Origin: Rhodobacterales bacterium UBA3080
GTDB taxonomy: Bacteria > Pseudomonadota > Alphaproteobacteria > Rhodobacterales > Rhodobacteraceae
Reading direction: 5' to 3'
DNA length: 15,731 nucleotides
Assembly: GCA_002366645.1 (NCBI GenBank)
Contig: DFBM01000035.1
Span: 1-15,731, forward strand
Positions 6,625 through 13,980 of the stretch are shown here, piece by piece. Made by a program: the position numbers and the translations under genes. Each line of letters starts with the position of its first letter. Position 1 is the first letter of the stretch. The notes beneath the pieces were generated by a model, which did no database searches, was not told the DNA's origin, and saw only the letters and a list, made by a program, of their open reading frames with translations.

Positions 6625-8145
6625 ATGGCTGTAATGGAAGACGTAGTAAAGGAAGGCGTGGATCAGGAAACTGTCGATGCCGTAAAAACGGTCGGAGAGA
6701 AGTATAAGTACGGCTTCGAAACCGATATCGAAACCGAATACGCTCCGAAAGGGTTGAACGAAGATATCGTTCGCCTGATTTCCAGCAAGAACAACGAGCC
6801 CGAGTGGCTGTTGGAGTGGCGCCTTGATGCCTACCGTCGTTGGCTGCTACTAGAAGAGCCAGACTGGGCTATGGTCGATTACCCCGAGATCGACTTTCAG
6901 GACCAGTATTACTACGCCAAACCGGCCAGCATGACCGAAAAGCCGAAGTCTCTGGACGAGGTTGATCCGAAGTTGTTGGCCACCTACGAAAAACTCGGCA
7001 TCCCGCTGCGTGAGCAAATGATCCTTGCCGGTGTCGAAGGTGCTGAAAACGCTCCGGCTGAAGGCCGCAAGGTTGCGGTTGATGCAGTGTTCGACTCTGT
7101 GTCGGTTGGTACGACTTTTAAAGAAGAACTGGCCGCAGCGGGCGTAATCTTCTGTTCGATTTCCGAAGCTGTTGAAACACACCCTGAACTGGTGAAGAAA
7201 TACCTCGGCACTGTGGTTCCGGCGACTGACAACTACTATGCGACGTTGAACAGCGCGGTATTCTCCGACGGTTCGTTCGTGTACATCCCCGAAGGCGTGA
7301 AATGCCCGATGGAGCTGTCGACATACTTCCGCATCAACGCCGAAAACACCGGCCAGTTCGAGCGCACGTTGATTGTCGCTGAGAAAGGCTCGCAGGTTTC
7401 GTATCTTGAAGGCTGTACCGCCCCACAACGCGACACAACCCAGTTGCACGCAGCAGTTGTCGAGATTGTGTTGATGGAAGATGCAGACGTTAAATACTCG
7501 ACGGTACAAAACTGGTATCCGGGCGATGAAAACGGCGTAGGCGGTATCTTTAACTTCGTGACCAAACGCGCGGATTGCCGTGGCGACCGCTCCAAAATCA
7601 TGTGGACACAGGTTGAGACCGGTTCCGCAGTGACGTGGAAATACCCGTCTTGCATCCTGCGTGGCGATGATAGCCAAGGCGAGTTCTACTCGATCGCGAT
7701 TGCCAATAACTACCAGCAGGCCGACACAGGCACCAAAATGATCCACCTTGGCAAAAACACCAAGTCGCGGATCGTGTCGAAAGGCATCTCGGCAGGCAGA
7801 GCGCAGAATACCTATCGCGGTCTGGTTTCGATGCACCCGAAAGCGAAGAATTCGCGCAACTATACGCAATGCGACAGCCTTCTAATCGGCGGCAACTGCG
7901 GGGCGCATACCGTTCCTTACATTGAAGTGAAGAACAACTCCTCGCGCGTTGAACACGAAGCGACGACCTCGAAAGTGGACGACGACCAGATGTTCTACTG
8001 CATGCAACGCGGCATCGGCGAAGAAGAGGCCGTAGCCTTGATTGTGAACGGTTTCGTCAAAGAAGTTCTGCAATCCTTGCCGATGGAATTCGCAATGGAA
8101 GCGCAGAAGCTGGTAGCGATTTCACTTGAGGGGTCGGTGGGGTGA
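6625..8145 (+). CDS. sufB: Fe-S cluster assembly scaffold protein SufB
   Basis: The 506-residue protein is a complete SufB. It has the N-terminal helical part (KYKYGFETDIETEYAPKGL), the beta-helix core with VYIPEGVKCPMELSTYFRIN and VSYLEGCTAPQRD, and the conserved C-terminal block: TQCDSLLIGGNCGAHTVPYI, VEHEATTSKVDDDQMFYC and LPMEFAMEAQKL. Conserved Cys residues of the kind used for sulfur transfer and cluster assembly include Cys416, Cys425 and Cys459. SufB works with SufC and SufD as the SufBC2D complex. The ATG at 6625 is chosen because AGGGGAAG lies about 6 nt upstream; a TTG at 6601 overlaps the preceding stop and is unlikely. sufC does not follow directly: an unrelated gene sits between. 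Confidence 0.98.
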   Translation: MAVMEDVVKEGVDQETVDAVKTVGEKYKYGFETDIETEYAPKGLNEDIVRLISSKNNEPEWLLEWRLDAYRRWLLLEEPDWAMVDYPEIDFQDQYYYAKPASMTEKPKSLDEVDPKLLATYEKLGIPLREQMILAGVEGAENAPAEGRKVAVDAVFDSVSVGTTFKEELAAAGVIFCSISEAVETHPELVKKYLGTVVPATDNYYATLNSAVFSDGSFVYIPEGVKCPMELSTYFRINAENTGQFERTLIVAEKGSQVSYLEGCTAPQRDTTQLHAAVVEIVLMEDADVKYSTVQNWYPGDENGVGGIFNFVTKRADCRGDRSKIMWTQVETGSAVTWKYPSCILRGDDSQGEFYSIAIANNYQQADTGTKMIHLGKNTKSRIVSKGISAGRAQNTYRGLVSMHPKAKNSRNYTQCDSLLIGGNCGAHTVPYIEVKNNSSRVEHEATTSKVDDDQMFYCMQRGIGEEEAVALIVNGFVKEVLQSLPMEFAMEAQKLVAISLEGSVG

Positions 8146-8236
8146 GCCGTGGGTCTGTACAATCTCCTAGTTTGAGTTTCTTTGAAGCTTGCGGAAAGCG
8201 TGCGTCGGACGCACTCAATCCTTCCGAAAGTTAGCA
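8146..8236 (+). other. sufB-to-glycosyltransferase gap with a GTGCGTC/GACGCAC palindrome
   Basis: The 91-nt gap holds a perfect 7-bp inverted repeat at 8200-8214 centred on one base (in RNA a 6-bp stem with a 3-nt loop). No T tract follows, so it is not a convincing terminator. No clear promoter was found. The element lies immediately before the inserted gene and could mark the edge of the insertion. Confidence 0.3.
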
Positions 8237-9118
8237 ATGAAACAGATCGCAGCAATTCGGACAAACAAATGGACGGAGGAAGAAGACCGTCTTTTAATCA
8301 CATTGAAAGCCTTTTTTGGCGAGGATGTGGTTATTGTATTTCATAATCGTGAAAATGCAATTGATGCACCGATTGATGTGATCGATATCTCAAATGAATG
8401 GTTGGACAGTGCTGAATTGCGCAATGTCCCTGACTGGGGTTGGAGATGCGGTGACTATTTTTATTACCGGCTTCGGGAGGCAAAGCCAGAATATGACTAT
8501 TATTGGTTGATCGAGCCGGACGTTTTCTTTGAGGGGCCGTGCCAAACATTTTTCGAACGCTTTTCTGACTCCACCGAAGATGCTTTGGGACTTAACGTGC
8601 AAGAAATGACAAATAAAGAGTCTCTGTTTTTGAGAGGTGTTGACTACGGACGACCAATGAGAGCGGTCTTCGCTTTGACTAGATTGAGTGGAGCACTGAT
8701 TGACGAACTTTATTCTCTTCGCGCGCAGATGAGCAAACTGGACATCCGCCCACGCATGTTTCCGAATGATGAAATCCACGTATTCTCGAATGCTTGCGAT
8801 GACAATCGATTCAACGTTGGCCTTCTCGAAGACTACGCCGAAGATTTGATTTGTGAGGAGTTCTTCAGAACGGACCCCAGCATGTTGCTGGATTTCGAAA
8901 ACGAAAAAAAAGGTTTGGAGAAGGGATATGTGAGGCATCCCGTCCTGCCCCGAAACGCGTTTATAAGTAAGGTTGGAAAGCGGATAGCCCAAAGACCTGG
9001 ATTGATTAAGACGCTGAAAAGAGAGCTACAGTTTTTAACTTCACAAGAACTCGATTTAGTTGCGCAAGCAGCACAGGCACGGATCAGAGAACACTTAAAG
9101 GTCAATACGGGGAAATGA
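8237..9118 (+). CDS. Glycosyltransferase-like protein inserted between sufB and sufC
   Basis: This 293-residue soluble protein is of uncertain function. The centre, YDYYWLIEPDVFFEG (residues 86-100), resembles the metal/sugar-nucleotide region of GT-A glycosyltransferases, in which a short acidic motif ends a hydrophobic strand. MFPNDEIHVFSNAC later in the chain would suit a substrate-binding acidic site. No signal peptide or membrane segment is seen, and the C-terminus is a charged helix. The ATG at 8237 is chosen over an in-frame 8189 start, whose 16 extra residues look noncoding; no strong Shine-Dalgarno is visible. The gene is visibly more AT-rich than its neighbours (poly-A tracts, many AAA/GAT/TTT codons), which suggests recent acquisition. 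No role in Fe-S assembly is implied; it may simply ride on the suf transcript. Confidence 0.7.
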   Translation: MKQIAAIRTNKWTEEEDRLLITLKAFFGEDVVIVFHNRENAIDAPIDVIDISNEWLDSAELRNVPDWGWRCGDYFYYRLREAKPEYDYYWLIEPDVFFEGPCQTFFERFSDSTEDALGLNVQEMTNKESLFLRGVDYGRPMRAVFALTRLSGALIDELYSLRAQMSKLDIRPRMFPNDEIHVFSNACDDNRFNVGLLEDYAEDLICEEFFRTDPSMLLDFENEKKGLEKGYVRHPVLPRNAFISKVGKRIAQRPGLIKTLKRELQFLTSQELDLVAQAAQARIREHLKVNTGK

Positions 9119-9167
9119 CGGTCGCACGACACACCCCAAATCAGAGAAAACTATCAAGGAAAACCAA

Positions 9168-9923
9168 ATGCTGAAAATTACAAACTTGAAAGCCTCGCTT
9201 GAGGAAGAAGATAAACAAATCCTTAAGGGGATTGATCTAGAGATCGGTGAGGGCGAAGTTCATGCGATTATGGGGCCTAACGGGTCCGGCAAATCGACCA
9301 CCTCTTACGTTCTGTCCGGCAAGGGCGGTTATGTTGTTGACGAAGGGTCCGCGACGCTCGACGGCGTTGACCTATTGGATATGGAACCGGAAGAGCGCGC
9401 GGCCGCGGGTCTTTTCCTCGCGTTCCAGTATCCTGTCGAAATCCCCGGTGTGGGTAACATGACGTTTCTCCGTACTGCCGTTAACTCGCAGCGTAAAGCG
9501 CGTGGCGAGGAAGAGCTGAACGCGGCGGAGTTCTTGAAGCTGGTTCGCGAGAAGGCGAAAAGCCTGAAAATTGATGCGGATATGCTGAAGCGGCCTGTGA
9601 ACGTTGGTTTCTCGGGTGGCGAGAAGAAGCGGAACGAGATCCTGCAGATGGCGATGCTTGAGCCAAAGATGTGCATTCTCGATGAAACTGACTCTGGTCT
9701 GGATGTTGACGCGATGAAACTTGTTGCGGAGGGCGTGAATGCACTGCGCGACGGCAAGCGTTCTTTCCTTGTTATCACGCACTACCAGCGCCTGCTGGAT
9801 CACATCAAGCCGGACGTCGTTCATATCATGTCTGCTGGCAAGATCATCAAAACTGGTGGGCCGGAGCTGGCGCTTGAGGTTGAACACAACGGTTACGCTG
9901 ATTTGCTGAACGAGGTGGCGTAA
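9168..9923 (+). CDS. sufC: Fe-S cluster assembly ATPase SufC
   Basis: The 251-residue ABC-type ATPase has every motif: Walker A GPNGSGKST (residues 36-44), Q-loop Gln87 in AFQYPVEIPG, the SufC-type signature FSGGEKKR (148-155), Walker B ending LDETDSGLD (171-179), and the H-loop His205 in VITHYQRLL. SufC drives conformational change in the SufBC2D scaffold; it has no membrane partner. The start has an AAGGAAAA ribosome-binding site about 6 nt upstream. The TAA is directly followed by the sufD ATG with no gap, so production of SufC and SufD is probably coupled. Confidence 0.98.
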   Translation: MLKITNLKASLEEEDKQILKGIDLEIGEGEVHAIMGPNGSGKSTTSYVLSGKGGYVVDEGSATLDGVDLLDMEPEERAAAGLFLAFQYPVEIPGVGNMTFLRTAVNSQRKARGEEELNAAEFLKLVREKAKSLKIDADMLKRPVNVGFSGGEKKRNEILQMAMLEPKMCILDETDSGLDVDAMKLVAEGVNALRDGKRSFLVITHYQRLLDHIKPDVVHIMSAGKIIKTGGPELALEVEHNGYADLLNEVA

Positions 9924-11210
9924 ATGGCGCTTACGGAAAAATTGGCAGATGCCACGGAGGCGTTGATTACCGCCTATCCGGCTCCGCAAGGCGAGGGTAA
10001 ATGGGCAACCGATGCGCGGTCCAACGCGCTGGCGACTCTGCGTGAAAACGGTGCGCCGACGCGTCGGGATGAATACTGGAAGTTTACCAACCCATCGACC
10101 TTGATAGGGACGGCTTCGTCTGCTGCTATTATGCACGCAGAAGAAAAACCGGTTTTTGACGATATCGACAAATTGCTTGTCGTGTTCGTTGATGGTGTTT
10201 ATCGCGCCGATCTATCGGATGATCTGACTATCGAAGGGGCGGCGATCGAAACGCTTCAAGACGCGATGGCCAAGGATATTCACTGGGCCAAAGATGTTTA
10301 CGGCGTTCTCGAAGCTAACGGTCAGTCTCCTGTTTCCCGTCCGCTGGCTGCATTGAACACGGCGACTGCGACTGAAGGGCTTGTCATTCACGTGACCGGA
10401 AAAGTCTCCAAACCAGTCGCCATTCGCTACGTTCGCCAGAATACTGACACTGACGTTATGGTGCATCATGCCGTGAAGCTGGAAGAGGGGGCTGATATTA
10501 CGGTTCTTGAAAACGGTCCGGCTGCCGCACGTTTTAACAGCTGTCTTGAGGTAGACGTCGCCGATACCGCGTCATTCCATCACGCACGTGCGCAAGGGCG
10601 AGACCACGAGCGTTGCGCGGCGACTCATATGTTTGCCCGCCTTGGTAAAGAAAGCAGCTTTAAAAGCTTCACTTTAACAGTCAACGGGGCCCTAACACGT
10701 AACGAAGCCGTCATCGAATTTACAGGCGACGACGCCATGGCAAGCGTATCCGGAGCCTGCGCGGGCGATGGTGCCTTCCATCACGATGATACAGTCTTCA
10801 TCACCCATGACGCCGTCAATTGCGAAAGCCGTCAGGTTTTCAAGAAAGTTCTGCGAAACGGGGCGACCGGCGTGTTTCAGGGGAAAATTCTGGTACAACA
10901 GATTGCCCAGAAAACCGACGGTTACCAGATTGCTCAAGGTCTGCTACTGGATGACGATAGCAACTTCCTCGCCAAGCCTGAACTGGAAATCTATGCGGAT
11001 GACGTGATTTGTTCACATGGTTCCACAGTGGGGGCAGTAGACGAAACCGCGCTGTTTTACCTGACTTCGCGCGGTGTTCCAAAAGCCGAAGCGCAGGATA
11101 TGCTGGTGTTGGCGTTCATGGACGAGGGTATTCAGGAAATCGAGGATGAGGCAATCGCCGATGATATCCGCGAACGACTGGGCGCCTGGGTTGAACGCCG
11201 AAGGGATTAG
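9924..11210 (+). CDS. sufD: Fe-S cluster assembly protein SufD
   Basis: The 428-residue protein is SufD, the SufB paralogue of the SufBC2D complex. The N-terminal region has RRDEYWKFTNPSTL (residues 47-60). The beta-helix core includes ATHMFARLGKESSFKSFT and QVFKKVLRNGATGVFQGKI. The C-terminal signature is ADDVICSHGSTVGAVDE, whose His365 corresponds by position to the conserved SufD histidine implicated in cluster assembly, followed by YLTSRGVPKAEAQDML. Length and motifs are normal. It begins immediately after the sufC stop, and its own stop is 2 nt before the next start. Confidence 0.97.
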   Translation: MALTEKLADATEALITAYPAPQGEGKWATDARSNALATLRENGAPTRRDEYWKFTNPSTLIGTASSAAIMHAEEKPVFDDIDKLLVVFVDGVYRADLSDDLTIEGAAIETLQDAMAKDIHWAKDVYGVLEANGQSPVSRPLAALNTATATEGLVIHVTGKVSKPVAIRYVRQNTDTDVMVHHAVKLEEGADITVLENGPAAARFNSCLEVDVADTASFHHARAQGRDHERCAATHMFARLGKESSFKSFTLTVNGALTRNEAVIEFTGDDAMASVSGACAGDGAFHHDDTVFITHDAVNCESRQVFKKVLRNGATGVFQGKILVQQIAQKTDGYQIAQGLLLDDDSNFLAKPELEIYADDVICSHGSTVGAVDETALFYLTSRGVPKAEAQDMLVLAFMDEGIQEIEDEAIADDIRERLGAWVERRRD

Positions 11211-11212
11211 GC

Positions 11213-11809
11213 ATGAGCTTACTTGGTAGCGGGTTCTTACCAGAGATAATCAACGCTTATGGAGGGCTTCGGTCCTCCATGCGCGCGCAAATGGAAAAGA
11301 AACCGGGTGAGGAGAGCCTTCTGGCGCTGCTTGCTTATGGCTGCTTCGTGATCTTCCTGAGCTTTCTACCAAGACTATTTGCCACTGATCTGTCGCAAAC
11401 TCCTGACCAGAGTATCGCGGGCGGGATTATCATGTGGTTTTTCGTGGTGATGTTCTTCCTGCCGCTGGTCCTTTACGGGGTCGCGGGTATCTCGCATCTA
11501 ATTGCGAAGCGCTTTGGTGCGAAGGGCGCGTATTTCAACGCGCGGCATGCTTTGTTCTGGATGCTTGCGGTTCTTAGCCCCGCTCTCATTGCGAAGGCCA
11601 TGCTCGGAAGTGTGTTTATACAGATTGGTGGCGCGTTCGGGGACAATATGTTGCATGTTCTGAACGTGCTTCTCTCGCTCGCTGTGCTACGAATTTGGGG
11701 GGCAACACTTGCCGAAGCTGAGGGATTTCGCTCATCTTTCCGCGTATCAGCAGTAATTTTGTCAATATTTGCAGGAATTTCGGGAATAATTTACCTTGGG
11801 GCAATATAG
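11213..11809 (+). CDS. Polytopic membrane protein, YIP1-like (P1)
   Basis: The 198-residue protein has a short charged N-terminus (about 30 residues) and roughly four to five membrane segments (about 36-56, 70-97, 112-134, 148-163, 178-197). It begins 2 nt after the sufD stop, with AAGGGATT as ribosome-binding site inside the end of sufD, so it is certainly in the suf transcript. The motif pattern RFGAKG...RHALFW (residues 100-116) recurs in altered form in the two genes downstream (LFGG...TR-x-G-x-FW), so the three are probably diverged paralogues. YIP1-family proteins at this position are familiar from Rhodobacterales suf loci; their role there is not established. The family call rests on topology and pattern. 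Confidence 0.75.
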   Translation: MSLLGSGFLPEIINAYGGLRSSMRAQMEKKPGEESLLALLAYGCFVIFLSFLPRLFATDLSQTPDQSIAGGIIMWFFVVMFFLPLVLYGVAGISHLIAKRFGAKGAYFNARHALFWMLAVLSPALIAKAMLGSVFIQIGGAFGDNMLHVLNVLLSLAVLRIWGATLAEAEGFRSSFRVSAVILSIFAGISGIIYLGAI

Positions 11810-11849
11810 CCTCACTCCTGCCCCATTTCCGTCAAATTTATAAATCATG

Positions 11850-11881
11850 TTGAACCCAACGTAACGCAAACGAAGGTTCAA
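11850..11881 (+). promoter_or_regulatory. Inverted repeat overlapping the P2 ribosome-binding site
   Basis: TTGAACC (11850-11856) is the exact reverse complement of GGTTCAA (11875-11881), with 18 nt between. The likely Shine-Dalgarno GAAGG (11872-11876) of the gene starting at 11885 ends inside the right arm. Pairing would partly hide it. The same 75-nt gap has a TATAAA at 11839-11844 but no matching -35, so a promoter here is not supported. Confidence 0.3.
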
Positions 11882-11884
11882 GAA

Positions 11885-12526
11885 ATGGTTAGCATCGATA
11901 TATCCGAAGTCCGCAACGAAGCAATCAAACTTCGCCCTAGCGTTTCTGTCCGTATCGCACGTTCTTTCTTTGATATGCGTAAGACGACGTTGGAGCTTCT
12001 GGCGGAACGCCCGTCCGAAGCCCGTTTGCTGCTGTTTGTCCTTCTCTCAGACATGATTTTCATCCTGTCTTGGAGCTTGAAGACGCTAATCTCCCCAACG
12101 GCGAGCGCCGCCCAATCTATGGGAGCTGACATCGCGTTATGGTTAATCGTTGCGATGATGCTGCGCACAACAGCGATCTACGCCATGGCGCTGGTTGTTG
12201 GTATGATCACAAAGCTTTTTGGTGGACAGGCTTCTCTTAAAGATACCCGAACCGGCGTTTTCTGGGGTGTGTTTGTTGCTGCGCCCATCGGTTTGTTGAT
12301 TTCCGAACTCGCGGTCCTAATAAATGCTTTCGAAGGTAGCTTCCCTATACTGAGCGCTGAAAGCATCCAGATGATGCCTTACTGGTTGGGCCTAGTGCCA
12401 TTCGTCTGGTTCGTAGCCAAGGGTGCCGCTGCCGCCAATCGTATCGAAAATGCCGTGCCGATCTTCGGCGTAATCTCGGCAATCGCAGTCGCACTGGCAG
12501 TTGCTGTCAAGTATTTAGCGATCTGA
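11885..12526 (+). CDS. Polytopic membrane protein, YIP1-like paralogue (P2)
   Basis: The 213-residue protein has a basic, soluble N-terminus of about 40 residues, then about five membrane segments (roughly 47-64, 82-110, 123-148, 162-180, 191-211). The block PSEARLL...SWSLKTLISPT at residues 43-72 is 23/30 identical to the same block in the next gene, and both share LFGG, the TR-x-G-x-FWG-x-FVAAP segment and the WLG-x-x-PFVWFV segment. P2 and P3 are therefore clear tandem duplicates. The gene is 75 nt after P1, on the same strand. It is the last gene before a strong terminator, so it appears to end the iscR-led transcript. Function unknown; a membrane role linked to the suf locus is inferred from position only. 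Confidence 0.85.
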   Translation: MVSIDISEVRNEAIKLRPSVSVRIARSFFDMRKTTLELLAERPSEARLLLFVLLSDMIFILSWSLKTLISPTASAAQSMGADIALWLIVAMMLRTTAIYAMALVVGMITKLFGGQASLKDTRTGVFWGVFVAAPIGLLISELAVLINAFEGSFPILSAESIQMMPYWLGLVPFVWFVAKGAAAANRIENAVPIFGVISAIAVALAVAVKYLAI

Positions 12527-12578
12527 GATTGGGCGTTTCAAACCGCACGCATTTTCTTTTGTTTTGAATTTGGAAAAT

Positions 12579-12615
12579 CTTGATGTAATGTTCCGCCATT
12601 ACATCAAGGTTTTTT
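12579..12615 (+). terminator. Strong intrinsic terminator inside the suf locus
   Basis: A perfect 12-bp stem pairs CTTGATGTAATG (12579-12590) with CATTACATCAAG (12597-12608) around a 6-nt loop, ttccgc. It is followed by G and six T (12610-12615). A T-G pair and A-T pairs can lengthen the stem further. This is a textbook rho-independent terminator on the plus strand, 52 nt past the P2 stop. The rest of the 12527-12714 gap (188 nt) should hold a promoter for P3-P4-sufS, but no well-matched pair of hexamers was found. Confidence 0.88.
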
Positions 12616-12714
12616 CGTAAGTGTTTCGTGATTTAAAGTATCATTTACCAACTTTAGTTAGATGACTGTGCCATTTTGCCTTTAGGCAGTGCGCAGGACA
12701 GGGGCACGAAAGAC

Positions 12715-13386
12715 ATGGTTTCAGAACCACAAGACGACGACTACAGCTTCAAGGCAGGTATGGGGACATATCGCGAAGATCATACAAATCTTGTTGCCAA
12801 AGTAACCGACGCCTGGCGGGATATGCCGGCTTCGACGCGGCGCCTGATAAATGAACACCCGTCCGAGGCGCGTTTGTTATTCTTCGTCTTGATGTCGGAT
12901 CTGATATTTTTCCTCTCGTGGTCCGTTAAAACCGTCGTGAGCCCAACTTCAATCGCCGAAAGTGTATTGCCTACGGATGTAGCCGTTCTGCTCGTTGGGG
13001 CATTACTTGTCCGCACCTCTTCAATCTACATCTTTTCTTTTATTGTCGGGTTCGTCTTGCGTTTATTTGGCGGTAAAGGTTCTAGCAAGGAAACACGCGC
13101 CGGTATGTTCTGGGGTTCCTTTGTGGCTGCGCCCTTCGGAATTTTGGCGGCGCTGCTGACCGTGGCCATGGCTTCTCTTGAAGACGTGATGCCGTTTCTT
13201 GGCGGCGAAACAATCTCTCTCGCTCCGCTTTGGCTCGGAATGTTACCGTTTGTCTGGTTTGTTTCAGCTGGCGCTACCGAAGCCCATCAATTCAAGCGGA
13301 TTTTCCCCCTATTTGCCGCACTGTCGCTGCTTTGTGTTGTAGGGATGTTCTGGGCACTATATCTAAGGGCAAACGGAGTAATCTGA
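12715..13386 (+). CDS. Polytopic membrane protein, YIP1-like paralogue (P3)
   Basis: This 223-residue duplicate of P2 has an acidic N-terminus of about 25 residues unlike that of P2 (EPQDDDYSF). It then has the shared core: PSEARLL...SWSVKTVVSPT at residues 49-78, LFGGKGSSKETRAGMFWGSF, and WLGMLPFVWFVSAGA. About five membrane segments are predicted. The ATG at 12715 is chosen for AGGGG 10 nt upstream; a TTG at 12676 has no ribosome-binding site and is less likely. The gene is the first after the internal terminator. Its TGA is directly followed by the ATG of P4 with no gap, so P3, P4 and sufS form a coupled unit. The different N-terminus hints at a partner or location different from P2. Confidence 0.83.
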   Translation: MVSEPQDDDYSFKAGMGTYREDHTNLVAKVTDAWRDMPASTRRLINEHPSEARLLFFVLMSDLIFFLSWSVKTVVSPTSIAESVLPTDVAVLLVGALLVRTSSIYIFSFIVGFVLRLFGGKGSSKETRAGMFWGSFVAAPFGILAALLTVAMASLEDVMPFLGGETISLAPLWLGMLPFVWFVSAGATEAHQFKRIFPLFAALSLLCVVGMFWALYLRANGVI

Positions 13387-13980
13387 ATGCCTACACCATT
13401 TCTGAATTTGTTACGGGAGAGCTTCTTCCGCCCGCGCAATGCTGCGCGCTATATTTTAACGCTTGATCTACCGCGCGATGCTATCGTGATGGCAACGTTA
13501 CTGATTTCGATACTGACTGTATTGTCCCAGTTTTTGCTGTTTACCATAAGCCAGTCCCTCGCCGAGGGTGCCTGGACGGTGACTTTCTCCATGCCGATTG
13601 GCGACGTGGCACTTCAGTTCATCAGTGCCTATCTGGTTGCGCAGATCGTTGTCATGCTTGCCCGCGCCGTAAAATCCGAAGTCACATTTGCCGACTCTAT
13701 CGCCGTGTATCTGTGGTTCAACTTTCTGCTCGTCATTCTGCTGTCGATTATGGTCTTTGCCATTTATGTCCTCGCCGGATTTGGCCTGCTGCTAGTCGTG
13801 TTTGCGCTGGTCTGGTTGCCTTACGCTCTCGCAGTTTACTGGGCTGAACTTCTGCAAACCAAAAACCTTTTTCTCGGATTCGTGGTTGCGGTGGTGGCAT
13901 TCCTGATCGCCAGCGCTATATCAGTTGTTGTTGCAGGCATTATCGGTCTGCCTGTGATGGAGATTATCCCGAATGTTTGA
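13387..13980 (+). CDS. YIP1 family membrane protein (P4)
   Basis: The 197-residue protein has a short N-terminal amphipathic part with FRPRNAARYILTLDLPRD (residues 14-31), then about five hydrophobic segments (33-58, 70-92, 105-131, 131-155, 161-190). This N-terminal pattern, a helix leading into an LPRD-type turn before the first membrane segment, is typical of bacterial YIP1-family proteins found beside sufS in Rhodobacterales. It is only distantly like P1-P3. The start follows the P3 stop directly. The stop overlaps the sufS start by 8 nt, which makes translational coupling to sufS likely. Its function is unknown; a membrane or assembly role near the Suf machinery is inference. Confidence 0.85.
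   Translation: MPTPFLNLLRESFFRPRNAARYILTLDLPRDAIVMATLLISILTVLSQFLLFTISQSLAEGAWTVTFSMPIGDVALQFISAYLVAQIVVMLARAVKSEVTFADSIAVYLWFNFLLVILLSIMVFAIYVLAGFGLLLVVFALVWLPYALAVYWAELLQTKNLFLGFVVAVVAFLIASAISVVVAGIIGLPVMEIIPNV

Noticed and set aside
6850..7869. Long minus-strand open frame of 339 codons
   Set aside because: It lies wholly antisense to sufB, whose motifs are intact. It has no recognisable domain and is explained by codon bias of sufB.
8146..9167. Insertion sequence carrying the glycosyltransferase-like gene
   Set aside because: No transposase, no terminal inverted repeats and no target duplication were seen; foreign composition alone does not make it a mobile element.
9372..10136. Minus-strand open frame of 254 codons across sufC and sufD
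   Set aside because: It is antisense to two well-supported genes and crosses their junction; the protein is His/Arg-rich with no family features.
12676..12714. Earlier TTG start for P3
   Set aside because: No ribosome-binding site precedes it and the extra residues have no counterpart in P2; the ATG at 12715 fits better.
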